Of a stretch of DNA of 64,000 bases, positions 24,322 to 32,573 are shown piece by piece. The translations under genes and the position numbers were made by a program. The stretch comes from CAZTTG01 sp964615935 (GTDB lineage Bacteria > Planctomycetota > UBA1135 > GCA-002686595), in contig CAZTTG010000004.1 in assembly GCA_964615935.1 (NCBI GenBank), positions 67,320 to 131,319 on the forward strand. The letters are read 5' to 3'. The notes beneath the pieces are model-generated. The model ran no database searches. It was given only the letters and a program-made list of their open reading frames with translations, and was not told the origin of the DNA. Numbering within the stretch: position 1 is the stretch's first letter; each line of letters opens with the position of its first letter.

Positions 24322-26112
24322 ATGATCATCCTGGGACTGTCCTACTACTACCACGACTCGTCCGCGGCCCTGCTGCGGGACGGGGTGATCGTGGCCGCCG
24401 CGGCGGAGGAGCGCTTCAGCCGGGTCAAGCACGACTCGGGATGGCCCGGCCTGGCGGTCGAGTTCGTCCTGAGGCAGAGCGGGATCAGCATCGACGAGGT
24501 CGACTACGTCGTCTTCTACGAGAAGCCCTTCGTCAAGTTCGAGCGCATGCTGGTGACCGCCATGGCCACCTTCCCGCGCTCGGCGGGGGTCTTCCGCGAG
24601 GCCATGCAGCGCTGGGTGACCGACAAGCTGTGGATCAAGTCGATGATGAAGCGCGAGCTGGGGGTGCCCTCCGCCAAGCTGCTCTTCGCCGACCACCACA
24701 TGTCCCACGCCGCCTCCAGCTTCTTCACCTCCCCCTTCGAGGAGGCGGCCATCCTGACCGTGGACGGCGCCGGGGAGTGGTCCACCGCCACCCTGGGCAT
24801 CGGACGGGACAACAAGATCGAGATCCTGAAGGAGATGCGCTTCCCCCACTCGCTGGGGCTCCTGTACTCGGCCTTCACGGCCTACTGCGGCTTCGAGATC
24901 AACGAGGGCGAGTACAAGCTCATGGGGATGCACCCCTACGGGCAGGCGCGCTACGTGGACAAGATCTACGAGATCATCGACGTGGGCGAGGACGGCAGCC
25001 TGTGGCACGACCTGCGGTACTTCTCCTACCAGTACTCGCGGGACACGACCCTGACGAAGGCCTTCTCGCGGCACTTCGGCCGGCCGCCGCGCGACCCCAA
25101 GCTGAACGACAAGTCGCTGGACGCCTTCTACTGCGACATCGCCGCCAGCATCCAGGTGGTCGCCGAGCAGGTGCTCATGAAGATGATCGAGCACCTGCAC
25201 GAGATCACCGGCTCGAAGAACCTGTGCATGGCCGGGGGCGTGGCCCTGAACTCGGTGGCCAACTACAAGCTGCTGCGCGAGGGTCCCTTCGACGACCTCT
25301 TCATCCACTCCGCCCCGGGGGACGACGGCGGGGCGGTGGGCTCGGCCTACTGGGCGTACAACCACCTGCTGGGCCACCCGCGCGGCCCGGTCCTGGACCA
25401 CGCCCACCTCGGCTCGGAGTACTCCGACGAGGAGATCGAGGGGTTCCTCACGGCCAACGACATCCCCTTCGAGAAGATCGAGGACGACGAGGCCTTCTTC
25501 CAGCGCGTGGCCGACGACTTGGTCGACGGCAAGGTGGGCGGCTGGTTCCGCGGGCGCTTCGAGTGGGGACCGCGGGCCCTGGGCTCGCGCTCGATCATCG
25601 CCGACGCCCGCAAGCCGGAGATGAAGGACCTGCTCAACGCCAAGATCAAGTTCCGCGAGGCCTTCCGGCCCTTCGCCCCCTCGGTGCTGGCCGAGAAGGC
25701 CGACGAGTGGTTCGACTTCCCCGAGCCCGAGCGGCACTGGCCGGGCTCCTTCATGCTCTACGTGACGCCGGTGCTCGAGGAGAAGCGCGCGGAGATCCCG
25801 GCCATCACCCACCAGGACGGCTCCGGCCGCCTGCAGACCGTCTACCGCTCGGTGAACCCCGACTACCACCGCATGATCGAGGCCTTCGGCGAGAAGACCG
25901 GGGTGCCGGTGATCATGAACACCTCCTTCAACCTGAAGGGGGAGCCCATCGTCGAGTCCCCGGCCCACGCCTTCAACACCTTCAGCCTCTCGGGGATGGA
26001 CGTGCTGTACATGAACAACTACATCGTGCAGGCCGCGGCCAAGAGGAAGATCGCCGAGACGCGCTTCTCGCTGCGCCACAAGGGCGATTCGGTCACCGAG
26101 ATGGTGAGCTGA
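24322..26112 (+). CDS. Carbamoyltransferase (NodU/CmcH/TobZ family)
   Basis: A 596-aa enzyme that would transfer a carbamoyl group from carbamoyl phosphate, via carbamoyl-AMP, to a hydroxyl on a sugar or natural product. The N-terminal Kae1-like domain begins MIILGLSYYYHDSSAALL and carries the metal-binding His cluster DHHMSHAAS (H125, H126, H129) and the DGAGEWSTATLG phosphate loop. The C-terminal YrdC-like half holds GRFEWGPRALGSRSIIADAR and NTSFNLKGEPIV, both strong family signatures. Length is normal. Neighbours (SGNH protein, DUF5989-like microproteins) and the nearby glycan locus suggest a surface glycan acceptor, not an antibiotic: no polyketide or peptide synthase genes are seen. Confidence 0.93.
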   Translation: MIILGLSYYYHDSSAALLRDGVIVAAAAEERFSRVKHDSGWPGLAVEFVLRQSGISIDEVDYVVFYEKPFVKFERMLVTAMATFPRSAGVFREAMQRWVTDKLWIKSMMKRELGVPSAKLLFADHHMSHAASSFFTSPFEEAAILTVDGAGEWSTATLGIGRDNKIEILKEMRFPHSLGLLYSAFTAYCGFEINEGEYKLMGMHPYGQARYVDKIYEIIDVGEDGSLWHDLRYFSYQYSRDTTLTKAFSRHFGRPPRDPKLNDKSLDAFYCDIAASIQVVAEQVLMKMIEHLHEITGSKNLCMAGGVALNSVANYKLLREGPFDDLFIHSAPGDDGGAVGSAYWAYNHLLGHPRGPVLDHAHLGSEYSDEEIEGFLTANDIPFEKIEDDEAFFQRVADDLVDGKVGGWFRGRFEWGPRALGSRSIIADARKPEMKDLLNAKIKFREAFRPFAPSVLAEKADEWFDFPEPERHWPGSFMLYVTPVLEEKRAEIPAITHQDGSGRLQTVYRSVNPDYHRMIEAFGEKTGVPVIMNTSFNLKGEPIVESPAHAFNTFSLSGMDVLYMNNYIVQAAAKRKIAETRFSLRHKGDSVTEMVS

Positions 26113-26125
26113 GGGGGGAGCCGAG

Positions 26126-27712
26126 ATGTCCGCCATGCGCGTCGTCAACGTCCTGCTGGCCGTGCTGGTCAGCGCCGCCATCTGCCTGCTGGTGCTGGAG
26201 GGCGGGCTGCGCCTCCTGGGCTTCGGGCCGCCGGCCAGCATCCACCGCTTCGACCCCGCCCTGGGCTGGAGCAAGGTCCCCGGCGCGGTCTGCGACCGCT
26301 CCGGCCGCGAGTTCACCGCCACCTTCGAGATCAACGAGCAGGGCCTGCGCGACGACCCCATGGCCCTGCCGGACAAGGCGCCCGGCACGTATCGGGTGGC
26401 CATGCTGGGGGACTCCTTCACCCTGGGGTACACGGTCGAGCGCGATCACCTCTTCGTGGACCTGCTGGAGCGCAAGTGGGCCTCCGAGGGACGCAAGATC
26501 GACGTGGTCAACGCCGGCACCGAGGCCTGGTCCACCGACCAGGAGGTGATCTGGCTGATGGAGCACGGCCAGGACTTCGACCCCGACCTGGTGCTGCTGT
26601 TCCCCTTCGACAACGACCTGTACTGGAACGCGCAAACGGCCTACCGCCGCTACTCCAAGCCGCGCTTCGAGGCCGACGGGAGCCTCGAGCCGCGCGTCCT
26701 GGAGGACCCCGGCGAGCAGGGCTGGATCGAGCGACTGGGCCTCGCGCGCTTCCTCGCCGTCCTCTCCGGCGCCTCGGGCGAGGGCGACCACCGCTGGAGC
26801 CCCGACGGAGGGAAGCGGACGCTGCACTCGGAGAACGCCGCCCTCCTCCACTCCCCCCCCGACTTCATGGTGGGCGCCATCGGCCGCACGCGGGGCGCCC
26901 TGAGTGCCCTGCGGGCCGAGTGCGGCCGCCTGGGGGCGGAGCTGCTGGTGGTCCCCATCCCCTCCAAGGCCTGCGTCCACGAGGAGGCCCGCGCCCGGGT
27001 GGCCGAGACGATGGCCAGCCGCGGGCTGGCGGAGGGCTCCTGGTTGCCCGAGCAGCCGGTGGAGACCTTCCTGGCCCTGTGCGGCGAGCTGGGGATCCGG
27101 ACCCTCGACGCGCGCGCCAGCCTCGAGGCCGCCGCCGCCGAGGGCGGCGCGGACCTGTACTACCAGCGCGACTGGCACTTCAACCCCGCCGGCAACCTGG
27201 CCTTCGCCGGCTTCCTGGACCGGGAGCTGGACGCCGCCGGCCTCTTCCCCGCGGCCCACGCGGCGCAGACCGCCGGGGAGTTCCCCGCGCTGGACGCCGG
27301 CGGCGGGGGCGTGCCCTTCGCCCCCGTCCTGTACCTCACGCTGCTGGTGGTGCTGGTGCTCCTGTACAAGAGCACCTATCGGGCCGAGCCCCTGTGGAAG
27401 CCGGTCTTCGGCATCGCCGCGCTCCTGGCGGTGATCTTCGGCATCGTCTTCGCCGTCGACGCCCTGGTCGGCGTCCTGCCGCCCCAGGTGGCCCAGCTCA
27501 TGCTGATCACCTTCGTCCTGCTGATCCTGATGTTCGTGGCCTTCAAGATGGGCAGCAAGGTGGGCACGGTGCTGGAGCTCTTCCGCGCCTTCGTGGCCCG
27601 CGGGCACTGGTACCTGATGCCGCTGGTGGTGGTCCTGCTGACCGTGGGGAGCCTGCTGGTGGTGGCCGCCAGCTCCCCCCTGGTGGCCCCCTTCATCTAC
27701 ACCCTCTTCTGA
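26126..27712 (+). CDS. Membrane SGNH hydrolase/acyltransferase-like protein fused to a DUF5989-like tail
   Basis: A 528-aa protein in three parts. An N-terminal membrane helix (about 6-30) is followed by an SGNH domain with MLGDSFTLGY (Ser97) and the distal Asp-His pair D349/H351 in RDWHFNPAGN. From about residue 390 there are several hydrophobic helices. The last ~45 residues, with HWYLMPLVVVLL and ending PLVAPFIYTLF, match the DUF5989 microprotein pattern, which is normally a separate gene. SGNH proteins of this AlgX/DltD-like sort add or remove acyl groups on envelope glycans. The gene lies 13 bp after the carbamoyltransferase. Fusion of the modules suggests that they act together; the substrate is unknown. 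Confidence 0.82.
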   Translation: MSAMRVVNVLLAVLVSAAICLLVLEGGLRLLGFGPPASIHRFDPALGWSKVPGAVCDRSGREFTATFEINEQGLRDDPMALPDKAPGTYRVAMLGDSFTLGYTVERDHLFVDLLERKWASEGRKIDVVNAGTEAWSTDQEVIWLMEHGQDFDPDLVLLFPFDNDLYWNAQTAYRRYSKPRFEADGSLEPRVLEDPGEQGWIERLGLARFLAVLSGASGEGDHRWSPDGGKRTLHSENAALLHSPPDFMVGAIGRTRGALSALRAECGRLGAELLVVPIPSKACVHEEARARVAETMASRGLAEGSWLPEQPVETFLALCGELGIRTLDARASLEAAAAEGGADLYYQRDWHFNPAGNLAFAGFLDRELDAAGLFPAAHAAQTAGEFPALDAGGGGVPFAPVLYLTLLVVLVLLYKSTYRAEPLWKPVFGIAALLAVIFGIVFAVDALVGVLPPQVAQLMLITFVLLILMFVAFKMGSKVGTVLELFRAFVARGHWYLMPLVVVLLTVGSLLVVAASSPLVAPFIYTLF

Positions 27713-27852
27713 TGCCCTCCGCGGTCCGCTTCCTCAGGCAGTACTGGTTCTGGGTCCTGGCCCCCCTCGTGGCCCTGGGCGCCCTGCTGCTGGCCCTGTG
27801 GATCCTGGGCGGTCAGGGAGACGACTACGACTTCGCCTACCCCCTCAGCTGA
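27712..27852 (+). CDS. DUF5989-like microprotein A
   Basis: A 46-aa single-pass membrane protein. It starts at an ATG overlapping the stop of the SGNH gene (TGATG), which supports real translation. The layout is basic N-terminus with RFL, aromatic QYWFWVLAP, about 18 hydrophobic residues, then the acidic GDDYDF and terminal AYPLS. It aligns with the tail of the SGNH protein and with the next microprotein (RFL..W...AP, hydrophobic helix, DD..F.Y.L). Family function is unknown. Confidence 0.68.
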   Translation: MPSAVRFLRQYWFWVLAPLVALGALLLALWILGGQGDDYDFAYPLS

Positions 27853-27921
27853 CCGTCCCCGGGCTGGCCCTTGCGCCCCCGGCGGATGCGACGTAGAAGG
27901 GAGCCTTCGGAGACCTCCACC

Positions 27922-28053
27922 ATGATCCGCTTCCTCAAGGAGAACTGGTTCTACATCCTCGCGCCAGTGGTGCTCCTGTTCGTGCTGCTGGTCGGCCTGG
28001 CGCTCTGGGGCCGCGACAGCGACGACTCCCTCTTCATCTACAACCTCTTCTAG
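27922..28053 (+). CDS. DUF5989-like microprotein B
   Basis: A 43-aa single-pass membrane protein, MIRFLKENWFYILAP followed by a hydrophobic helix and ending DSLFIYNLF. The ending is nearly that of the SGNH tail (APFIYTLF). It lies 69 bp after microprotein A with a GGAG close upstream. A longer in-frame start at 27871 would add a poly-Arg leader and is less likely. Three copies of this module in one operon is unusual. Confidence 0.68.
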   Translation: MIRFLKENWFYILAPVVLLFVLLVGLALWGRDSDDSLFIYNLF

Positions 28054-28098
28054 CGGGGAGGCCCCGGGGCCGAGACCCGGCCCGGGAGCGGAGCGAGC

Positions 28099-28926
28099 GT
28101 GCGGACCCACCGACTGGCCGGAATCCTGGTCCGCGGCGTCTCGGTGGCCGGGGTGGCCACCTCCATCGACCTGCCCGAGATGAAGGTGGCCCTGGACCTG
28201 GGGCGCGCCAGCGAGTCCCTCGTCCCGCGCCGCACGGTGCTCCTCAGCCACGGCCACATCGACCACATGGGGGCGCTCCCCTGGCACGCGGCCATGCGCG
28301 GGCTGCGGGGGATGGATCCCCCCACCTACGTGGTCCCGCGCGAGAACGAGCAGGGAGTGCGGCGCCTGTTCGAGGCCTGGCGCGCGCTCGACGGAGCCCG
28401 ACTCCCCCACCGGCTGGTGCCGCTCTCGCCCGGGGAGGAGTGGAGCCTGGGCCCCGACGCCCGGGTGCGCCCCTTCCGCTGCCCCCACCCGGTGCCCTGC
28501 CAGGGCTACGGCATCTGGAGCGCGAGGAGCAAGCTCAAGCCCAGCTTCCGGGGCCTGGCCGAGGAGGAGCTGCGGCGCCTTCGAGTCGAGGAGGGCGTCG
28601 AGATCAGCGAGGTGGTCGAGGAGCCCCTGGTGGCCTTCGCCGGGGACACCCGGATCGAGGTGGTCGAGCGCGAGGAGGTGGTGCGGCGGGCGAGGCTCCT
28701 GATCCTGGAGGTGAGCTTCGTCGACGAGCGCGTCTCGGTGGAGGCCTGCCGCGCCCGCGGGCACGTGCACCTCTTCGAGCTGGCCGAGCGGGCCGATCTC
28801 CTCGACAACCAGGCCATCCTGCTGACCCACTTCAGCGCCCGCTACCGCCCGGCCGAGATCCTCGAGGCCCTGGAGCGACACCTCCCGCCCGGGCTGGCGG
28901 AGCGCACCACCGCCCTGCTCCCCTGA
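28099..28926 (+). CDS. Metallo-beta-lactamase fold hydrolase, RNase Z-like
   Basis: A 275-aa protein with the metal motif SHGHIDHMG (HxHxDH, about residues 50-58), a later Asp in FAGDTRIE and a C-terminal His in LTHFSARY. This is the layout of RNase Z/ElaC-like enzymes. The ARGHVHLFELAERAD segment corresponds to the HxT/HAS part of tRNase Z relatives. The middle is shorter than in bona fide RNase Z and there is no clear exosite arm, so a role in tRNA 3'-processing is only possible. It starts with GTG at 28099, 45 bp after microprotein B on the same strand. It converges on the deacetylase gene. Confidence 0.75.
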   Translation: MRTHRLAGILVRGVSVAGVATSIDLPEMKVALDLGRASESLVPRRTVLLSHGHIDHMGALPWHAAMRGLRGMDPPTYVVPRENEQGVRRLFEAWRALDGARLPHRLVPLSPGEEWSLGPDARVRPFRCPHPVPCQGYGIWSARSKLKPSFRGLAEEELRRLRVEEGVEISEVVEEPLVAFAGDTRIEVVEREEVVRRARLLILEVSFVDERVSVEACRARGHVHLFELAERADLLDNQAILLTHFSARYRPAEILEALERHLPPGLAERTTALLP

Positions 28927-28936
28927 GCGGCCGCCC

Positions 28937-29995
28937 CTACTCCGACAGGTCCACGCCGATCCGTCGGAGGAGCTCGAAGCCCCCGCAGGCCTCGGCCGCG
29001 ATCAGGTGCAGGCGGCTCCCGTCGTGGATCATCAGGCGGTGGAGCCGCAGGGGGTCGCTGTCGGGCCGGTTGACCCCGGCGTGGGTGGTGGTCGCGTTCC
29101 GGTAGCCGGCCGCGCGCACCCGCTCCACGGCCTCCTCGGAGACGTCCCAGCGGCGGCCGTAGGGGTAGGCGAAGGAGCGCAGGGCTCGCTCGCCCAGCTC
29201 GCGCCGCAGCGAGGCGGTGCTCTCCGCGATCTCGCGGTCCAGCTCGTCCGCGTCCAGGCGGGCCAGGACCGGGTGGCTGCGGGTGTGCCCGCCCATCTCG
29301 AAGCCCAGCTCGGCCAGCTCCCGCGCCTGCTCCCAGCTGAGGTGCAGGGCGCGGCACAGGGCCTCCTCCTCCCCGCCCAGCTCGCGGAAGAGGAGGTCCA
29401 GGGTCCGGTCCCGATCGTCGCGGTCGACCTCGTACTTGAGCGCGCGCTTGAACAGGTAGGCGGCCTTCCCCTCCCCCCCACCCAGGGCTCCCTCGAGCCC
29501 GGCCGGCTCCCGACACAGCTCGCCGTAGCGCCGGACCAGCTCGCCCACCGGCATGCGCGAGAGGAGCCAGAAGAGCTTGTGGTTCCAGTTGGGCCGCCGC
29601 TCGTCCAGGGGTCGGGTCTCGAGGTAGATGGTGGCGGGGATCCCCATCTCGGCCAGGAGCGGCGCCAGCACCTCGTAGTTGTCCCGGTAGCCGTCGTCCA
29701 TGGACAGGGCCACCAGGCTGCGGCCGCCGCTGCGGCTGCGCAGCCGCTCCACGCCGTCGGCGACGGTGCAGGTCTCGTAGCGCGCGGCCAACCAGCCGAG
29801 GAGCCGCCGCAAGCTCTCGGCGCCGATCTTCATGTCGCCCGGCAGGACCTCCTCCCCCTCGCACGGCGCCACGCAGTGACCGGCGAGGATGGTCAGCCGC
29901 ACGGGCATCACCCGGTTCACCAGGGCGTGCAGCCCGGTGTGGTAGAGCAGGCGGGCCCAGGCCTCCCGCAGCCACATCTTCAGCCTGTGCTTCAT
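28937..29995 (-). CDS. Polysaccharide deacetylase (NodB domain)
   Basis: A 352-aa protein, last gene of an eight-gene minus-strand run. The NodB metal motifs are visible: the Asp-Asp pair in LSMDDGYRDNYEV and the His pair in MGGHTRSHPVLARL, with the downstream AYPYGRRWDVS as motif 3. Such enzymes remove N- or O-acetyl groups from polysaccharides such as PNAG, chitin or peptidoglycan, or from lipid-linked sugars. There is no clear signal peptide, so it may act on cytosolic precursors, or a signal-less membrane association is possible. The ATG at 29995 overlaps the stop of the GNAT gene (ATGA). Confidence 0.88.
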   Translation of the reverse strand: MKHRLKMWLREAWARLLYHTGLHALVNRVMPVRLTILAGHCVAPCEGEEVLPGDMKIGAESLRRLLGWLAARYETCTVADGVERLRSRSGGRSLVALSMDDGYRDNYEVLAPLLAEMGIPATIYLETRPLDERRPNWNHKLFWLLSRMPVGELVRRYGELCREPAGLEGALGGGEGKAAYLFKRALKYEVDRDDRDRTLDLLFRELGGEEEALCRALHLSWEQARELAELGFEMGGHTRSHPVLARLDADELDREIAESTASLRRELGERALRSFAYPYGRRWDVSEEAVERVRAAGYRNATTTHAGVNRPDSDPLRLHRLMIHDGSRLHLIAAEACGGFELLRRIGVDLSE

Positions 29996-31104
29996 GGTCC
30001 CTCCGTTCCGGTCCAGTCCAGGATCCCGTCGTCGCGGTCCCCGTCGGTCCAGTACCAGCTCTCGGTGCGGCGCGCCGCCGCGACCAGCCGGTGGCTCGCT
30101 CGCCGCACGCTCAGGAGGACCAGCCCGTGGTCGCCGGACCTCGACGGCCGAAAGCCGGCCGCCCGGAGCTCGCTGGCCCACCACGAGCCGTCGATGGCGG
30201 TGGCGCGCACGACCGAGGCGCCGGCCTCATCGAGGGCCGAGAGCCCGGCCTCCATGGCCGCCGCGCGGGCGCCCGCGCTGGGGGCCAGCAGGTCCACCAG
30301 CCGGCCGGCGCTCTCCGCGGGGCGCGGGGGCCGGACCGCGACGTAGCCGCCGAAGCGGCCGTCCGGCTCGCGCACCCCCAGCACCCGGTGCCGCGCCGAG
30401 GGGCCGTCGAGGAAGCGCCAGCCCAGGGTGTCCGCGTCGCGCCGCAGCATGAACGCGAAGTAGCGCTCGACCAGCCGCGAGAGGCCCTCCACCTCCGGCG
30501 GGAATCGCTCCAGGGGCTCGACCGCGTGCAGGGCCCCCTGGCGGCGCAGGCGGAGCCGGGCTCGCCGTCCCGCCCATCGATGCAGTCCCGCCCGAAGGCC
30601 TCTCGGCCGCCCGTCTCCCGGGCGCTCCCGGCGGGCGGCGCGGTCGGCCTTCAGGACGAGGGTCCAGGGACGGAGCCTCCCCACCGACTTCCACTCGCCT
30701 CCCGGGGAGCCGCGCCCCGAGGCCCGGCCGGCGAGTCCCAGGACCAGCGGCCAGCCCCGGCGATCGGCCTCCTCCAGGACCCGGCGGTCGAGCAGGCCGT
30801 GGATCCCCCGACGGCGCCAGTCGGGGTGGGTCATCGCGTCCCCGCTCAGCCCCACCACGGCGGCCGTCTTGTCCTTGCCGAAGCTCACCGCCAGCCGGGG
30901 CCAGCAGGCGCGGCCCGCGACCGCCGCTCCCCCCGGAGGGCGCGCCACCGCGCTGATTGCCTCCCCCCCGGGGACGCGGTCGTAGCGCCAGCCCAGCCCC
31001 CGCGCGTCGGTCCCCTCGCGGGAGCACTGGTCGAAGAGCCGGGCCTGCTCCTCGCGATCGCCGGGACCGCAGAGCGAGACGCGGAGGTCTTCGGGGGAGG
31101 TCAT
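29992..31104 (-). CDS. GNAT-like acyltransferase, polysaccharide locus copy 1
   Basis: A 370-aa protein. The GNAT acyl-CoA segment is readable as LSGDAMTHPDWRRRGIHGLL, where the R-R-x-G-I/H loop replaces the usual Q/RxxGxG/A. A second, weaker GNAT-like half follows, so the protein may be a double-GNAT fold as in FemAB/Eis-like enzymes. It resembles the 374-aa gene at 40438 in length and layout. It overlaps the deacetylase start by four bases. Acylation of a sugar amine, or aminoacyl transfer, fits the neighbours but is inference. Family assignment is by motif only. Confidence 0.68.
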   Translation of the reverse strand: MTSPEDLRVSLCGPGDREEQARLFDQCSREGTDARGLGWRYDRVPGGEAISAVARPPGGAAVAGRACWPRLAVSFGKDKTAAVVGLSGDAMTHPDWRRRGIHGLLDRRVLEEADRRGWPLVLGLAGRASGRGSPGGEWKSVGRLRPWTLVLKADRAARRERPGDGRPRGLRAGLHRWAGRRARLRLRRQGALHAVEPLERFPPEVEGLSRLVERYFAFMLRRDADTLGWRFLDGPSARHRVLGVREPDGRFGGYVAVRPPRPAESAGRLVDLLAPSAGARAAAMEAGLSALDEAGASVVRATAIDGSWWASELRAAGFRPSRSGDHGLVLLSVRRASHRLVAAARRTESWYWTDGDRDDGILDWTGTEGP

Positions 31105-31141
31105 GGGAGAGGTCGGTGCCGCCCGCCCGGGGAAGGGGCCT

Positions 31142-32563
31142 CTACCGGCGCGATCCGTCCCCGGCGACCGGGTCCGCCGAGCGCCGGGGGCGGGCCTTCC
31201 TCCCCCGGGCGCGGCCCCGACGTCGGCCGGCCCGGGTCGGATTCTCCAGGGTGTACAGGATGCGCTCGAAGACCCGCCTGGCCCGCTGGCCGGCTCCAAA
31301 GTACCAGCGCTCGTAGGAGCGCACCATGCTCTCGCGCAGCTCCTCCAGCTCCACCTCGCCGCGGTGCTCGCGCGGGCAGGCGGCGGGCTCGCCGGACGCC
31401 TCGCCCACGGGGGTGCCGGGCGCGTCGACGCAGTCCTGGCAGTCGCGCCAGGACTCGGCGCCTACCCGGGGATCGAAGAGCGAGACGCGCACCCGGTCGG
31501 GACCCACCCGCCGCAGGACCCTCTCGGTCTCCGCGATGTCCTCGGGCGTCTCGCCGGGGCGGCCCACCAGCAGGCGGACCTCGGCCCGGATCCCGGCCCG
31601 CCGCGTCAGGCGCGCCGAGTGGATGATCCCCTCGGGCGTCGGGTCCGGCTCCAGCGCGTCGGGCATCCGCCGGCCGCCGGGCTCCCAGCCGTAGTCGATG
31701 CGACGGCAGCCGGCCCGGTGCATGTGCTGGAGCAGGGGGTAGTCGACGCAGTCCGGGCGGGTGCTGGCCATCCACTCCAGCTTCAGCCCGCGGCGCAGGA
31801 TCTCGTCGCACATCTCATGGATGCGCTTGCGTCCCCAGGTGAGGATCTCGTCGACGAAGCGGACCATCCGCGGCCGGTAGTCCCTCACCAGCAGCTCCAG
31901 CTCGTCCACGACCAGCGGGGTGGAGCGAACCCGGAAGCCCCTCCCGCTCAGCTCCTTCTGGCAGAACACGCACCGGAAGGGGCAGCCCCGGGTGCTGAGG
32001 ACGTAGGCCAGCCGCCGGGGGTCGAGCCGGTAGTAGCTCTCCATCGGCAGGAGGTGGCGCGCCGGCAGGGGCAGCTCGTCCAGCCGCTCGAGCAGCGGCG
32101 GAGCCGGGTTGTCGATCCAGCGCTCCTCGCCGCGGCGAGCCACCAGGCCGGGGATCCCCGCCAGCTCGGCCTGGTCCCCCCCCTCCAGGGCGCGCACCAG
32201 GCGCGGGAGGGTCTCCTCGGCCTCCCCCCGGAGGACGTAGTCGAAGTGGCCGCAGTCGAGGAAGAGACCCGGGTCCGCCGAGGCGTGCGGCCCCCCCATC
32301 ACGGTGATCTTGCCCCGCTCCCGGGCGTAGCTGGCCCGGTCGATGGCCCGCCGGGCGTTGGGGGTGAGGGCGCCGAAGCCGACGATCTCGCTGCGGTCGA
32401 TGGCCGCGCGCACCTCCTGCTCGGAGAGGACGCGCTCGTCGGCCAGCTCGACCGGCAGGCCGTCCCGCTCCAGCGCGCCGCCCAGGTAGGCGATCCCCAG
32501 CACCATGGCGAGGGGGTCCTCCGGGACCCGGGGCTCGACGTAGGCGATCAGGGTTCGGCGCAT
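31142..32563 (-). CDS. B12-binding-domain radical SAM protein, copy 1
   Basis: A 473-aa protein. The N-terminal cobalamin-type domain has a GKITVMGGPHASADPGL segment. A radical SAM core follows with the cluster motif TRGCPFRCVFCQKE (CxxxCxxC). It shares layout with the 41582 gene (ARHLLPM before the cluster, GRGFR.RS after it). Unlike that copy it carries a Cys-rich insert near the C-terminus, CQDC followed about 20 residues later by CPREH, which might bind metal or a second cluster. The last 25 residues are strongly basic. Such enzymes do methylations, rearrangements or C-C bond chemistry. Here the substrate is probably a sugar or lipid-linked glycan, by context. Confidence 0.85.
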   Translation of the reverse strand: MRRTLIAYVEPRVPEDPLAMVLGIAYLGGALERDGLPVELADERVLSEQEVRAAIDRSEIVGFGALTPNARRAIDRASYARERGKITVMGGPHASADPGLFLDCGHFDYVLRGEAEETLPRLVRALEGGDQAELAGIPGLVARRGEERWIDNPAPPLLERLDELPLPARHLLPMESYYRLDPRRLAYVLSTRGCPFRCVFCQKELSGRGFRVRSTPLVVDELELLVRDYRPRMVRFVDEILTWGRKRIHEMCDEILRRGLKLEWMASTRPDCVDYPLLQHMHRAGCRRIDYGWEPGGRRMPDALEPDPTPEGIIHSARLTRRAGIRAEVRLLVGRPGETPEDIAETERVLRRVGPDRVRVSLFDPRVGAESWRDCQDCVDAPGTPVGEASGEPAACPREHRGEVELEELRESMVRSYERWYFGAGQRARRVFERILYTLENPTRAGRRRGRARGRKARPRRSADPVAGDGSRR

Positions 32564-32573
32564 GGCGGCGCGG

